Of a DNA stretch of 56,668 bases, positions 44,065 through 53,546 are shown one piece after another. The DNA comes from Bacteroidota bacterium (GTDB lineage: Bacteria; Bacteroidota; Ignavibacteria; Ignavibacteriales; Ignavibacteriaceae). The notes under the pieces are model-generated. The model searched no databases. It saw nothing but the letters and a program-made list of their open reading frames with translations, and had not been told where the DNA came from. How positions within the stretch are numbered: the stretch's first letter is position 1; every line of letters begins with the position of its first letter. The translations under genes and the position numbers were made by a program. The stretch is from positions 1 through 56,668 of the forward strand of contig JAKALM010000019.1 in assembly GCA_021824145.1 (NCBI GenBank). Reading direction: 5' to 3'.

Positions 44065-45051
44065 ATGTCTAAAATTATTAATGAAAAAAAATATTCATTT
44101 AAAATTCCTGATGGGAAAAAGAAAGAACGATTAGACGTTTACCTAACAAACGTGCTTGAAAATGCAACCCGCTCAAGAGTTCAAAAACTAATCGAAGCTA
44201 AACTTGTTGTTGTTAATGGTAATTATGTTAAACCAAGTTATAAAGTTTTAGCCGGCGATATTATTGTAGCCACAATTCCAATTTCGCCAAGACCTGAAGA
44301 AGCAGAACCGGAAGAAATTCCATTAAACATTATTTATGAAGATGATTATCTTCTTATTGTAAATAAGCCTGCCGGAATGGTTGCTCATCCAGCTTATTCA
44401 AATTATACTGGAACATTGGTTAATGCGCTGCTTTATCATTCGCAAAAACTTAGTAATATAAACGAACCAGGCAGACCTGGAATTGTACATCGAATTGACA
44501 AGGACACAAGCGGCCTGCTTGTGGTAGCTAAAGATGATTGGACACACGCAAAACTTGCCGAACAATTTTCCAAACACTCAATTGAAAGAGAATACTGGGC
44601 TGTTGCATGGGGAATATTTAAAGAGAAGAAAGGCGAAATAAATTTAAATATTGCAAGAAGTAAATCAGACAGAAAAAAATTCACGTCAAGTAAAAGTGAA
44701 GGAAAAACTGCGGTTACTTTTTATGAAGTTATAGATGAATTCGAATTTGCATCTTTAATAAAATTGCGATTGAAAACTGGAAGAACACATCAAATAAGAG
44801 TTCATTTATCAAGCATTGGCCATCCAATTTTTGGCGATCCGGCTTACGGAGGCAGACAAATTATTTATGGATCAAACCTTCCCAAAATTAAAAACAGAGT
44901 TCAAAATTTACTTGAAATTATGCCAAGGCAAGCACTTCATGCAAAAACTTTAGGATTTATTCATCCGCATTCAAAAGAATTTGTAAGATTCGATTCCGAG
45001 CTTCCAGATGATATAATTTATTTAATAAAGAAATTAACAATTAAAGAATAG
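44065..45051 (+). CDS. rluD: RluA-family 23S rRNA pseudouridine synthase (RluD-like)
   Basis: Isomerises uridine to pseudouridine in RNA, most likely positions in helix 69 of 23S rRNA if it is a true RluD. 328 residues: S4 RNA-binding domain (about 18-75, RLDVYLTNVL ... SRVQKLIEAKLVVVNG) and catalytic domain with HRIDKDTSG (142-150, catalytic D145) and LKTGRTHQIRVHL. It occupies the place of Bacillus ylyB after lspA and closes the conserved cluster. A 104-base gap separates it from the second lspA, so it may have its own promoter. Confidence 0.92.
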   Translation: MSKIINEKKYSFKIPDGKKKERLDVYLTNVLENATRSRVQKLIEAKLVVVNGNYVKPSYKVLAGDIIVATIPISPRPEEAEPEEIPLNIIYEDDYLLIVNKPAGMVAHPAYSNYTGTLVNALLYHSQKLSNINEPGRPGIVHRIDKDTSGLLVVAKDDWTHAKLAEQFSKHSIEREYWAVAWGIFKEKKGEINLNIARSKSDRKKFTSSKSEGKTAVTFYEVIDEFEFASLIKLRLKTGRTHQIRVHLSSIGHPIFGDPAYGGRQIIYGSNLPKIKNRVQNLLEIMPRQALHAKTLGFIHPHSKEFVRFDSELPDDIIYLIKKLTIKE

Positions 45052-45082
45052 GCGCATCAATAACATTTTCTATTTTAATTAG

Positions 45083-45090
45083 TAAATTTG
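45083..45090 (+). promoter_or_regulatory. candidate -7 element upstream of cysS
   Basis: TAAATTTG fits the Bacteroidota TAnnTTTG consensus, 45 bases before the cysS ATG. No convincing -33 box accompanies it, and such a motif is easy to find by chance in AT-rich DNA. Confidence 0.25.
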
Positions 45091-45134
45091 TAATCGAAAT
45101 AATTACTTGCGAATAATTTTAAAATAAAAATAAA

Positions 45135-46553
45135 ATGCTTTTAATTTATAATACTTTAACCAGAACAAAAGAAGAATTTAATCCGATCAACCCACCTAAT
45201 GTAAAAATGTATGTTTGCGGCCCAACTGTTTACGATTATTTTCATATCGGTAATGCACGGTCCTTTATAATGTCAGACATTATTAGAAGATATCTTGAGT
45301 ATAAAGGGTATGAAGTTAAATTCGTAATGAATCTAACAGACGTTGACGATAAAATAATTAAAAAATCGATTGATCAAAAAAGAGATGCAAAATCAGTTGC
45401 AGAAGATTATTCAAAAGCATTTTTTGAGGATATACAAAAATTAAAAATCAAACCGGCAAACGATTATCCAAAGGCTACAAATCATATTAAAGAAATAATC
45501 GATCTGATTAAAAAGTTGGAACAAAAAGGATTCGCATATAATATTGACGGCAATGTTTTTTATAATGTAAATAGATTTAGTAATTATGGAAAACTTAGCG
45601 GGAAAAAAATAGATGAACTTGAATCCGGTGCGCGAATAGAAATTAATGATGAGAAAAAAGATCCGCTTGATTTTGCATTGTGGAAAAAAGCAAAAGAAGG
45701 AGAACCGTTTTGGGAAAGCCCGTGGGGGAAAGGCCGCCCTGGCTGGCATATTGAATGCTCGGCAATGAGTTGTAAACATTTGGGTGAAACATTTGATATC
45801 CACGCCGGAGGAAATGATTTAATTTTTCCGCATCATGAAAATGAAATTGCACAAAGTGAAGCTGCAACGGGTAAAAAATTTGTTAACTATTGGATTCATT
45901 TCGGTTTCTTAAATATCAATAATGAAAAGATGTCCAAGTCACTTGGTAATATTTTTACAGCGAGAGACATTCTAAAAATATATTCGGCTGAAGCAGTTAG
46001 ATTAGCATTTGCACAGACTCATTATGCCGGCCCGCTAAATTTTAGCGATGAACTTTTATCTTCGGCAGAAAAAGGTTTGGAAAAATTAAAAAACCTTGCT
46101 GAGAAAATAGAAGAAGAAATAAAAGAAAATAGGCAAGAAGGGATTGTGCCAAAGTTAGATTTTGAAAAATACAAAAATAATTTTGGAACAGCGATGGATG
46201 ATGATTTTAATTCGCCTCAAGCATGTGCTGTAATTTTTGACTTTGTTCGCGATGTAAACAGGGCAATTGCAGAAAACGAAAATATCAGTTTAAAATTTTA
46301 TTTAAGCGTAAAAGAATTCCTTCAAAACACAGCGGAAGGTGTTCTTGGAATTTTAGATTTTTCCGAAACAGCAAATCAAAGCAACGGCGCCCTAGAGAAT
46401 GATTTGATTGAACTTTTAATAAAACTTCGCCAAGATGCAAAGCTGGAAAAAAATTATGTCCTTTCAGATAAAATAAGAAATGAATTGAAGAATATTGGTA
46501 TTGAACTTCAAGATTCTAAAAGCGGAACAACTTATAAGAAGAATAAAAAATAG
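45135..46553 (+). CDS. cysS: cysteinyl-tRNA synthetase
   Basis: Charges tRNA-Cys. 472 residues, standard length. Zinc-binding C28 in YVCGPTVYD, class I HIGH motif as HIGN (37-40), the second zinc site in GWHIECSAMSCKHLG with HHENEIAQSEA, and the KMSKSLGN loop are all present. Terminal DALR-type helical domain and the KNYVLSDKIRNELKNIGIEL end are typical. No SD is obvious. Followed 42 bases later by the metallopeptidase gene, possibly in the same transcript. Confidence 0.96.
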   Translation: MLLIYNTLTRTKEEFNPINPPNVKMYVCGPTVYDYFHIGNARSFIMSDIIRRYLEYKGYEVKFVMNLTDVDDKIIKKSIDQKRDAKSVAEDYSKAFFEDIQKLKIKPANDYPKATNHIKEIIDLIKKLEQKGFAYNIDGNVFYNVNRFSNYGKLSGKKIDELESGARIEINDEKKDPLDFALWKKAKEGEPFWESPWGKGRPGWHIECSAMSCKHLGETFDIHAGGNDLIFPHHENEIAQSEAATGKKFVNYWIHFGFLNINNEKMSKSLGNIFTARDILKIYSAEAVRLAFAQTHYAGPLNFSDELLSSAEKGLEKLKNLAEKIEEEIKENRQEGIVPKLDFEKYKNNFGTAMDDDFNSPQACAVIFDFVRDVNRAIAENENISLKFYLSVKEFLQNTAEGVLGILDFSETANQSNGALENDLIELLIKLRQDAKLEKNYVLSDKIRNELKNIGIELQDSKSGTTYKKNKK

Positions 46554-46595
46554 AAATATAGATTGTAAGATTTTCGTTTTGCATAGGGAAAAATT

Positions 46596-47291
46596 TTGAA
46601 GCAGCTTAAGCAAACTTTCACTCGTTCAATTTTAATTAATCAAGAAGAAATTTCTTATAATCTTAGCTATAGCAAAAAAGCTAAATATATGAGAATGCAA
46701 ATAAGCCGCGCTGGCGGTCTTGAAATAATACTTCCGCGAGGCTTTGATTTGGTTGATGCAGAAAAATTCATTCAAAATAAATCCGGCTGGATTAAAAAAC
46801 ATTTAAAACATCGAACATCTTTTCAAGATAAATTTTCTCTTTTCGGCAATGAAATAAAAGTAATTCAAGAATTTGATTTTTTTATTCGTAATCATAAAAT
46901 AAAATTTGAAAAGAATGAATTAAAAATTGTAAGTCCGCAGCGAAGTAGAATAGAATTAAAAAAACTTTATGAAATCTGGTTGAAACATCAAGCGAAAAAA
47001 TACTTATCTGAAAGGGCAGAAGAGATTGCTGCAGTTAACAATTTTAGGATTAATAAAATTACAATTCGCGGACAAAAAACCAGATGGGGAAGTTGTTCTT
47101 CAAAAGGGAATCTTTCTTTTAATTTTAGCCTTCTTAAATACAGAAAAGAAGTTATTGATTACGTGATTGTTCACGAACTTTGCCATCTGCGCGAAATGAA
47201 TCATTCAAAAAAATTTTGGCTTTTAGTTGGAAGCATATGCCCAGAATATAAATTGTTACGGAAAGAATTAAAGGGCTTTTTTGAAGCTTAA
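46596..47291 (+). CDS. YgjP-like (DUF45/M48-related) metallopeptidase domain protein
   Basis: 231 residues starting with TTG after AGGG. The zinc motif HELCHLREMNH (193-203) gives HExxH plus a third His, and RGQKTRWGSCSSKGNLSFN (159 onward) is the YgjP/DUF45 signature. No signal peptide, hence cytoplasmic. YgjP family proteins are SprT/WssH-like putative metalloproteases, often near restriction or DNA-repair genes, though not here. A proteolytic role is inferred from the motif only. Confidence 0.88.
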   Translation: MKQLKQTFTRSILINQEEISYNLSYSKKAKYMRMQISRAGGLEIILPRGFDLVDAEKFIQNKSGWIKKHLKHRTSFQDKFSLFGNEIKVIQEFDFFIRNHKIKFEKNELKIVSPQRSRIELKKLYEIWLKHQAKKYLSERAEEIAAVNNFRINKITIRGQKTRWGSCSSKGNLSFNFSLLKYRKEVIDYVIVHELCHLREMNHSKKFWLLVGSICPEYKLLRKELKGFFEA

Positions 47292-47374
47292 AAATAATGT
47301 GAATCATTCATAAGTATAATTCATCTAACGAACAAATGAAAAATATTGAAATAGAATACCAAGGGAAAGAAAAT

Positions 47375-47992
47375 ATGTTAAACGAAATTTTTGAAAAGAA
47401 AATTCTGCAAAATGGAATGACCTATAAAGGATATACTAAAAGTATTATTGAAGAAGTTGGCAACACAAAACCGGAAATATTGAATGAACACGATTTAGAA
47501 TTATTTGAATATAAAAAATTAAATATACAGCGAAGCGCCAGAATTGAAAAAATTTATGATGTATCTGATGAATTGAAAAGTGAAATTCAGAATATAAAAG
47601 ACAAGCAAATCTGGATGGTTATTACAGAGGCTTGGTGTGGTGATTCGGCACAGAACCTTCCGTATATTGCAAAAATGGCATCGCTAAATTTCAATATTGA
47701 ACTAAAAATTATTTTGCGGGATTCCAATCTTGATGTAATGGATTTATATTTAACAAACGGAGCGCGAAGCATTCCAAAACTGGTTGCGTTAGATGAAAAT
47801 GGGAATGAATTATTTACTTGGGGACCGCGGCCTAAAGCTGCTCAAGATCTAATGAAACAATGGAAAGATGAAGGTATTGTTAAACCAGAACTTTATGAAA
47901 AACTTCACTTATGGTATGGCAGAAATAGAGGGAGAGAAATTGAATCAGAGTTTCTTAAAATTATTTCTATGATGAATCAAGTTCAGGTTTAA
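47375..47992 (+). CDS. thioredoxin-fold protein with CxxS site
   Basis: 205 residues from the ATG at 47375, which has AAGGG nine bases upstream; an in-frame ATG at 47336 would add 13 residues and has no SD. The thioredoxin-like domain (about 65-190) has ITEAWCGDSAQNLP, so the second redox Cys is Ser (C88, S91), and the cis-Pro loop SIPKLVALDENG. No export signal. Family members are common in Bacteroidota and are annotated as thioredoxin family proteins without known substrate. The single Cys suggests monothiol chemistry (for example with bacillithiol, CoA or glutathione-like thiols), by inference. Confidence 0.82.
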   Translation: MLNEIFEKKILQNGMTYKGYTKSIIEEVGNTKPEILNEHDLELFEYKKLNIQRSARIEKIYDVSDELKSEIQNIKDKQIWMVITEAWCGDSAQNLPYIAKMASLNFNIELKIILRDSNLDVMDLYLTNGARSIPKLVALDENGNELFTWGPRPKAAQDLMKQWKDEGIVKPELYEKLHLWYGRNRGREIESEFLKIISMMNQVQV

Positions 47993-48102
47993 TAAAGCTA
48001 AATGAAAATTCCTATTATTAAAATATTTTATTAATAATTTCGCACCATTTAATTCTTCCATTTGTTATTTTGTAACTGCATTTTTTATTAAAGGAATAAT
48101 TA

Positions 48103-49221
48103 ATGAAAATAGAAACAATTGCAGTTCACGCAGGAAGAAATATTGATCCTTCAACTGGTGCAGTTACTCCTCCAATTCACCTTACAACAACATTTGAACG
48201 CGAAGCAAACGGAGAATATCCTAAAGGATTTAATTATTCAAGAAGTAATAATCCCAACAGAGAATCTTTAGAAAAATGTTTAACAGAGCTAGAAGGCGGA
48301 AATGAAGCCGCCGCATTTTCGTCTGGTTCTGCTGCAACAATGAGTGTCCTTCAATCATTATCGCCTGGCGATCATGTTTTGGCTTGCGATGATATTTATC
48401 ATGGTACGCGTCGCCTTATTAAATTATTTGAAGAGTGGGAGATTAAATCAAGTTTTGTTGATTTAACAAAAATCAAAAATCTAAAATCAGAAATTAAAAA
48501 AGAAACAAAATTAGTTTGGATTGAAACTCCGTCTAATCCTTTGCTTAAAATAATAGATTTAAAAAAAGTTTCAGACATTGCTCATCATGCTGGTGCTATT
48601 GTTGTTTGCGATAATACTTGGGCAACTCCTGTGCTTCAATCGCCATTTAAATTTGGTGTTGACTTAATTATGCATGCAACTACAAAATATATTGGTGGCC
48701 ACAGCGATATTTTAGGCGGTGCAGTTATTTCAAAAAGTGATAATAAGTTTTTCCAAAAGATTAGAGTGATTCAAAAGTCGGGTGGTGCAGTTCCATCGCC
48801 ATTCGAATGCTGGCTTACTTTGCGCGGAGTTCAAACGTTGCCGCTGCGGGTTCGTGCTCAATCGGAAAGTGCAATGCAAATAGCTGAATTTTTGAATTCG
48901 CATCCTAAAATTACAAAAGTTCATTATCCTGGTTTGGCAAAACATCCTGAGCATCCGCTTGCTTCTGTTCAAATGAAACTTTACGGCGGAATGATTTCGT
49001 TTGAAGTAAAAGGCGGAAAAGATGACGCGATGAGAGTTGCATCAAAAGTAAAATTATTTATAAGAGCAACAAGTCTTGGTGGACCAGAAAGTTTAATAGA
49101 ACATCGAGCATCAGTTGAAGGACCAGAAACTAAAACGCCGCAATCACTTTTAAGATTATCTATCGGATTAGAACATCCTGATGATTTAATAGAAGATCTT
49201 GAACAAGCATTGACAAAATAA
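48103..49221 (+). CDS. cystathionine gamma-synthase/lyase-type PLP enzyme
   Basis: 372 residues, Cys/Met metabolism PLP family. PLP lysine K195 in HATTKYIGGHSD; YSRSNNPNRE binds phosphate; the N-terminus IETIAVHAGRNIDPSTGAVTPPIH is typical of cystathionine gamma-synthase, gamma-lyase and O-acetylhomoserine-using enzymes. C-terminal SLGGPESLIEHRASVEG fits CGS/CGL. Which reaction it runs (making cystathionine from an activated homoserine, or splitting it to cysteine) cannot be decided from sequence. A second family member lies at 18404. AAGGAATAATTA precedes the ATG. Confidence 0.88.
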   Translation: MKIETIAVHAGRNIDPSTGAVTPPIHLTTTFEREANGEYPKGFNYSRSNNPNRESLEKCLTELEGGNEAAAFSSGSAATMSVLQSLSPGDHVLACDDIYHGTRRLIKLFEEWEIKSSFVDLTKIKNLKSEIKKETKLVWIETPSNPLLKIIDLKKVSDIAHHAGAIVVCDNTWATPVLQSPFKFGVDLIMHATTKYIGGHSDILGGAVISKSDNKFFQKIRVIQKSGGAVPSPFECWLTLRGVQTLPLRVRAQSESAMQIAEFLNSHPKITKVHYPGLAKHPEHPLASVQMKLYGGMISFEVKGGKDDAMRVASKVKLFIRATSLGGPESLIEHRASVEGPETKTPQSLLRLSIGLEHPDDLIEDLEQALTK

Positions 49222-49249
49222 AAAAACGAAATAGGAGAGTGTTAGAATC

Positions 49250-50146
49250 ATGAAAATATTAAAATTAATTATTGCCGTTTCTGTTTTCACTTCTTTTTCA
49301 ATTAATGCACAAAGTTTGCTTACAAGGTATTCTGATTATGGCAGCATGATAGTTACACACCTGCACAACGCTTCATTTCCTGATACAGGAAGAGCGAACG
49401 GCCATACATATAATAATCAACTATTTCCTTTTAAAGATCATTATGATGACAGCACAGTTGCAGTATTTGTACCTAAAGGTTATCAGAAAAAAAATGAAGT
49501 TGACCTTGTAATTCATTTTCATGGGTGGAGTAATAATGTTGACAGCACATTTGTTCAATATAATCTTATTCAACAATTTATTGAAAGCGGCAAAAATGCT
49601 TTACTTGTAATTCCAGAAGGGCCAAAAAATTCACCAGATTCCTACGGCGGAAAGTTAGAAGATACAGATGGATTTAAAAAATTTGTTAAAGAATTAATCG
49701 ACACTCTTTATCAGAAAAAGATAATTTCCACACAAAAAATTGGGAAAATAATTTTATCCGGCCATAGCGGAGGTTATCGAGTAATCGCTTTTATTTTGAT
49801 GCGAGGCGGATTGGATAAATACATAAAAGAAGTTTATTTGTTTGATGCCCTTTACGCTGAAGAAGAAAAATTTGCTTATTGGATTGATCATTACAAAGGC
49901 AAGTTAATCGATATTTATACTGAGCACGGCGGCACTAAAGAAGATTCACAAAAATTTGCAGATGACTTTAAAGGGTGGGGAATTCCATGTGCATCTTTTC
50001 TAGATGAACAAAAAGTAACTCCAGCTGATTTAAAAAATAATAGAATTATTTTTATCTATTCAGATCTTCAACATAATTTTGTGGTTTCCGCTCGAAACGA
50101 ATTTAGAGATTATCTTAAAGCAAGTTGTCTTGATGATATAAAATAA
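49250..50146 (+). CDS. secreted alpha/beta-hydrolase (esterase-like)
   Basis: 298 residues with a signal peptide (about 1-20, INAQ) and an alpha/beta-hydrolase fold. LVIHFHGWSNN forms the oxyanion region, ILSGHSGGYRV holds the nucleophile (S173), and an acidic residue plus the late His in YSDLQHNFVV complete a plausible triad. Resembles esterase/feruloyl-esterase-like proteins of Bacteroidota; substrate unknown. Lies 28 bases after the cystathionine enzyme gene with AGGAGAG before its ATG, so possibly co-transcribed, though functions are unrelated. Confidence 0.8.
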   Translation: MKILKLIIAVSVFTSFSINAQSLLTRYSDYGSMIVTHLHNASFPDTGRANGHTYNNQLFPFKDHYDDSTVAVFVPKGYQKKNEVDLVIHFHGWSNNVDSTFVQYNLIQQFIESGKNALLVIPEGPKNSPDSYGGKLEDTDGFKKFVKELIDTLYQKKIISTQKIGKIILSGHSGGYRVIAFILMRGGLDKYIKEVYLFDALYAEEEKFAYWIDHYKGKLIDIYTEHGGTKEDSQKFADDFKGWGIPCASFLDEQKVTPADLKNNRIIFIYSDLQHNFVVSARNEFRDYLKASCLDDIK

Positions 50147-50239
50147 TTAATTTCTACTGCGAGAATAAAAAGTAAATTTAAAATAAAAATTATTGTTTAA
50201 ATTTATTTTAGTTTGACTTAAGTTTACTATCATTAATTA

Positions 50240-50252
50240 ACCGGGGACCGGT
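50240..50252 (+). promoter_or_regulatory. hairpin overlapping the ribosome-binding site of the MFS gene
   Basis: ACCGG-GGA-CCGGT directly abuts the ATG at 50253. The 5-bp all-but-one GC stem encloses the only SD-like purine run (GGGGA), so folding could mask it. This may simply be a chance dyad. Confidence 0.3.
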
Positions 50253-51650
50253 ATGAAAGAAGTTCAAATAGAAAAAAAAGCGGAAGAAAATATTTTCCTC
50301 AAAACGCTTCACGAAGTAACTCAGCCATTTAAAGATTTATTTAAAGCATCGCGAGCAATGTGGGGTTTAAATTTATCTTATCTTCTTGAAGGAATAACTT
50401 ATTTCGGTGTACTTTCACTTTTAGCAATTTATTTTAATAATTATGTCGGCTTGAATGATATTCATGCCGATCAAATGGTGGGAATACTAACCGCGGGAAT
50501 AACCTTGAGCATGTTATTCTTAGGCGCAACTGTCGATTTGATTGGAGTTCGAAAATCATTTTTGATTGCACTGTCTCTAATGCTTGTCGGAAGAATATTG
50601 TTGGCGTTAGCTCCTGATCTTTCAAACTCAAAGGGACTTTGGTCAGGCATTCACAGCATTGCCATGTTTGGAATTTTCTGGATAATTCTTGGTTATGGAA
50701 TTTATCAACCCGCTGCTTATGCAGGTGTTAAACAGTTTACAAATGAAAAAACTTCTGCTATGGGTTATGCAATGCTTTATGCAATTATGAATCTTGGCGG
50801 ATTTCTTCCCGGAATAATTTCGCCACCAGTTAGGCAGAACTTTGGAATGTTGGCAGTGTTTTGGGTTTATGTTGCGTTAACTGTGGTTGGAATTATTGTT
50901 GTAGCTATTGTTATAACAAAGAAAGCTGTCAAACAAGCTACGTTAAATTTAAGTGAAGATAAACAAAAAGAAGTTGAAGAAGAGAAAGAAATGACTTTTA
51001 AAGAGAAAGTTAGATATTATCTTAAAAACTTTCCGTTAAAAGATATGAGATTCCTTTTCTTTATTTTTGTTTTAATACCAGTTCAGACGCTGTTTGCACA
51101 TAACTGGCTTACGCTTCCGCAGTATTTCAGCAGGGCTTTTACGGGAATGGTAAAAAATAATTTTGAGTTCTTTGTAAACTTGAATCCTATTTTGATATTC
51201 ATTTTAACGCCGATGATTGCAGCTCTTACTTCTAAGCGAAATGCTTATAAGATGATGATTGTCGGTACTTTTGTAATGGCTTCGCCAACCTTCATTTTAG
51301 CTTTTGGGCCAAGCTTATACACAGCATTTGCTTATCTAATTATTATGACAATTGGTGAAGCAATGTGGCAGCCAAGATTTTTGCAATGGGTTGCAGAAAT
51401 CGCTCCCAAAGGTATGACTGGAATTTACATGGGCATTGGACAGTTTCCATGGTTTTTAACTAAAGTTATAACTAGTTTATATGCTGGCTGGTTTTTGATG
51501 AAATATTGTCCCGCCGGTGTTCCACCTTCAAGTATGAATACTGAAACTATGTGGCTGATTTACGGTTTCATTGCTATTATTAGCCCAATTGGATTATTCT
51601 TAGCAAAAAATTGGATGATGAAAGGATTTAAAACTAAAGTAGAAAATTAA
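50253..51650 (+). CDS. MFS transporter
   Basis: 465 residues with 12 predicted membrane helices in two halves and a charged cytoplasmic loop (about 225-265, EDKQKEVEEEKEM). The segment GATVDLIGVRKSFLIALSLMLVGR matches the MFS loop 2-3 motif; YGIYQPAAYAGVKQFTNEKTSAMGYAM resembles peptide/oligosaccharide or POT-like members. Substrate unknown. It is followed by the CstA carrier gene 50 bases later; both may take up small organic acids or peptides, but this is speculative. Confidence 0.85.
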   Translation: MKEVQIEKKAEENIFLKTLHEVTQPFKDLFKASRAMWGLNLSYLLEGITYFGVLSLLAIYFNNYVGLNDIHADQMVGILTAGITLSMLFLGATVDLIGVRKSFLIALSLMLVGRILLALAPDLSNSKGLWSGIHSIAMFGIFWIILGYGIYQPAAYAGVKQFTNEKTSAMGYAMLYAIMNLGGFLPGIISPPVRQNFGMLAVFWVYVALTVVGIIVVAIVITKKAVKQATLNLSEDKQKEVEEEKEMTFKEKVRYYLKNFPLKDMRFLFFIFVLIPVQTLFAHNWLTLPQYFSRAFTGMVKNNFEFFVNLNPILIFILTPMIAALTSKRNAYKMMIVGTFVMASPTFILAFGPSLYTAFAYLIIMTIGEAMWQPRFLQWVAEIAPKGMTGIYMGIGQFPWFLTKVITSLYAGWFLMKYCPAGVPPSSMNTETMWLIYGFIAIISPIGLFLAKNWMMKGFKTKVEN

Positions 51651-51700
51651 TTTCACTTAAAATTAAAAGATTAGAATTCCTCAAATTAACTTAGGGTGTT

Positions 51701-53473
51701 ATGATGAATGTTCTACTGTTTTTAGCTTTAGCAATTTTGTTATTTTATATTGCCAGTAAATTTTATGCTTCATACATAGCAAAAAAATTAGGGGAAAATC
51801 CTAACAACCCAACACCTGCAACAATTCAAAATGATGGAAGAGATTATGTCCCTTCTAAACGTTATGTTGTTTTTGCTCATCACTTTTCTGCTATTGCCGG
51901 TGCAGGCCCTATAATTGGACCAACAATGGCAATATTGTATGGCTTGATTCCCGCCTGGATTTGGGTTGTATTCGGTGGAATTTTTTTTGGTGCTGTTCAT
52001 GATTTCACTTCTCTGTTTATCAGCATTCGAGAAGGCGGCAAGTCAATGGCTGAAGTTGCCCGAAAAACTTTAGGCAAAACAGGTTTCAATCTTTTCATTT
52101 CATTTACAATATTAATGCTTGTACTAGTTACTTCATCATTTCTAAGTGCAACTGCAATTTCATTAACTTCTTTATGGCCATTAACAAAACTGGGCGTTTC
52201 GGGAAACAATACAGTGCTTCATACTGTTGTTAAAGATGGTGTAACTTATGGAAGAATCGGAGGTATAGCTTCTACATCGGTAATATTTATTACTTTAATG
52301 TCGCCGTTACTTGGCTGGCTGATTTTTAAGAAAGGGATAAAAACTTTATTAGCTTATGCTCTTGCATCATTTATATGTATTGTCTCTGTTTTATTAGGAA
52401 TTATGTATCCAGTAAGTTTATCTCCAACAATCTGGATGCTTATTATTTCAGTTTATGTTTTGTTTGCTGCTGGAGCTCCCGTTTGGACAATTCTTCAGCC
52501 GCGGGATTTCATAAATGTGCAAATTCTTTATGGTGGAATTGTTTTAATGGTATTTTCACTCATAACAACGGGATTCAGCGGTGCAACTATTTCAATGCCC
52601 AACTTTAATATTTCAGAAGGTGCAAAAAGTTTAGGATTCATCTGGCCGATGATGTTTATTACAATCGCTTGCGGCGCAATTTCCGGGTTTCATTCTTTAG
52701 TTGCCGGAGGAACAACAAGCAAACAGCTTTCAATTGAAGGCGATGCGAAGAAAGTTGGATTTAACGCTATGCTGCTTGAATCAATTCTTGCCGTTTGCGT
52801 TTTGCTTGCAATCGGAGTCGGTTTAAGTTTTGTTGATTATAAATCAATTGTTTGGCCGTCAGATCCATCTGTAAAATCAAATCCGATTTTAGGTTTCTCG
52901 TTGGCTGCCGGACATTTATTCAATCAAGGTGTAGGAATTCCGATTTCACTCGGAACTGTTTTCGGAATTTTATTAGTTGAAGGTTTTGTAATTACAACTC
53001 TTGATGCTTCAGTAAGATTGAACAGATATTTATTCGAAGAACTTTGGTCTATTATTTTTAAAGATCCGCCAAAATTATTAAAGCATTATTGGTTCAATTC
53101 TGGATTGGCAGTTTTACTAATGCTGCTGCTCGGTTATTCTAATGCATTTTCTGTTTTGTGGCCTATTTTTGGAACAGCTAATCAGCTGCTTGCAGCGCTT
53201 GCATTGCTTGCTGTTTCAAGTTGGCTTCTGCTGAAAGGCAAAAAATATTTCTTCGCTCTTTATCCAGCAATCTTTATGATTGTTACTACAATGACGTCTC
53301 TAATTATCCTTCTTGAGAGCTATATTAAAACTAAAAATTTTATCTTGATATTCGTTGATATATTAATGTTTATTTTAGCCATAGGAGTAACGGTTTTAGT
53401 CATTAAAACTTTTCTAAAACCGATAAAGAAGAAAGAAGTATTAGCTGAAGAAAAAATTACGCAGGCAGTTTAA
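51701..53473 (+). CDS. cstA: CstA family carbon-starvation/pyruvate-type transporter
   Basis: 590 residues, about 15 membrane helices. DYVPSKRYVVFAHHFSAIAGAGPIIGP and FFGAVHDFTSLFISIREGGKS are unmistakable CstA signatures; the middle contains CGAISGFHSLVAGGTTSKQL and the end FGTANQLLAALALL. E. coli CstA and BtsT import peptides and pyruvate. This shorter form (about 590 rather than 700 residues) is common outside enterics. A start at the next ATG (51704) is equally possible. It may feed pyruvate to the pyruvate dehydrogenase encoded in the same window, as a functional rather than operon link. Confidence 0.93.
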   Translation: MMNVLLFLALAILLFYIASKFYASYIAKKLGENPNNPTPATIQNDGRDYVPSKRYVVFAHHFSAIAGAGPIIGPTMAILYGLIPAWIWVVFGGIFFGAVHDFTSLFISIREGGKSMAEVARKTLGKTGFNLFISFTILMLVLVTSSFLSATAISLTSLWPLTKLGVSGNNTVLHTVVKDGVTYGRIGGIASTSVIFITLMSPLLGWLIFKKGIKTLLAYALASFICIVSVLLGIMYPVSLSPTIWMLIISVYVLFAAGAPVWTILQPRDFINVQILYGGIVLMVFSLITTGFSGATISMPNFNISEGAKSLGFIWPMMFITIACGAISGFHSLVAGGTTSKQLSIEGDAKKVGFNAMLLESILAVCVLLAIGVGLSFVDYKSIVWPSDPSVKSNPILGFSLAAGHLFNQGVGIPISLGTVFGILLVEGFVITTLDASVRLNRYLFEELWSIIFKDPPKLLKHYWFNSGLAVLLMLLLGYSNAFSVLWPIFGTANQLLAALALLAVSSWLLLKGKKYFFALYPAIFMIVTTMTSLIILLESYIKTKNFILIFVDILMFILAIGVTVLVIKTFLKPIKKKEVLAEEKITQAV

Positions 53474-53546
53474 ATAGTTTTGGAGTTCTTTAATCTCATC
53501 CTAAGATTTAAGAAAAATACTATAATTATGGAAACAAACCTAAAGT

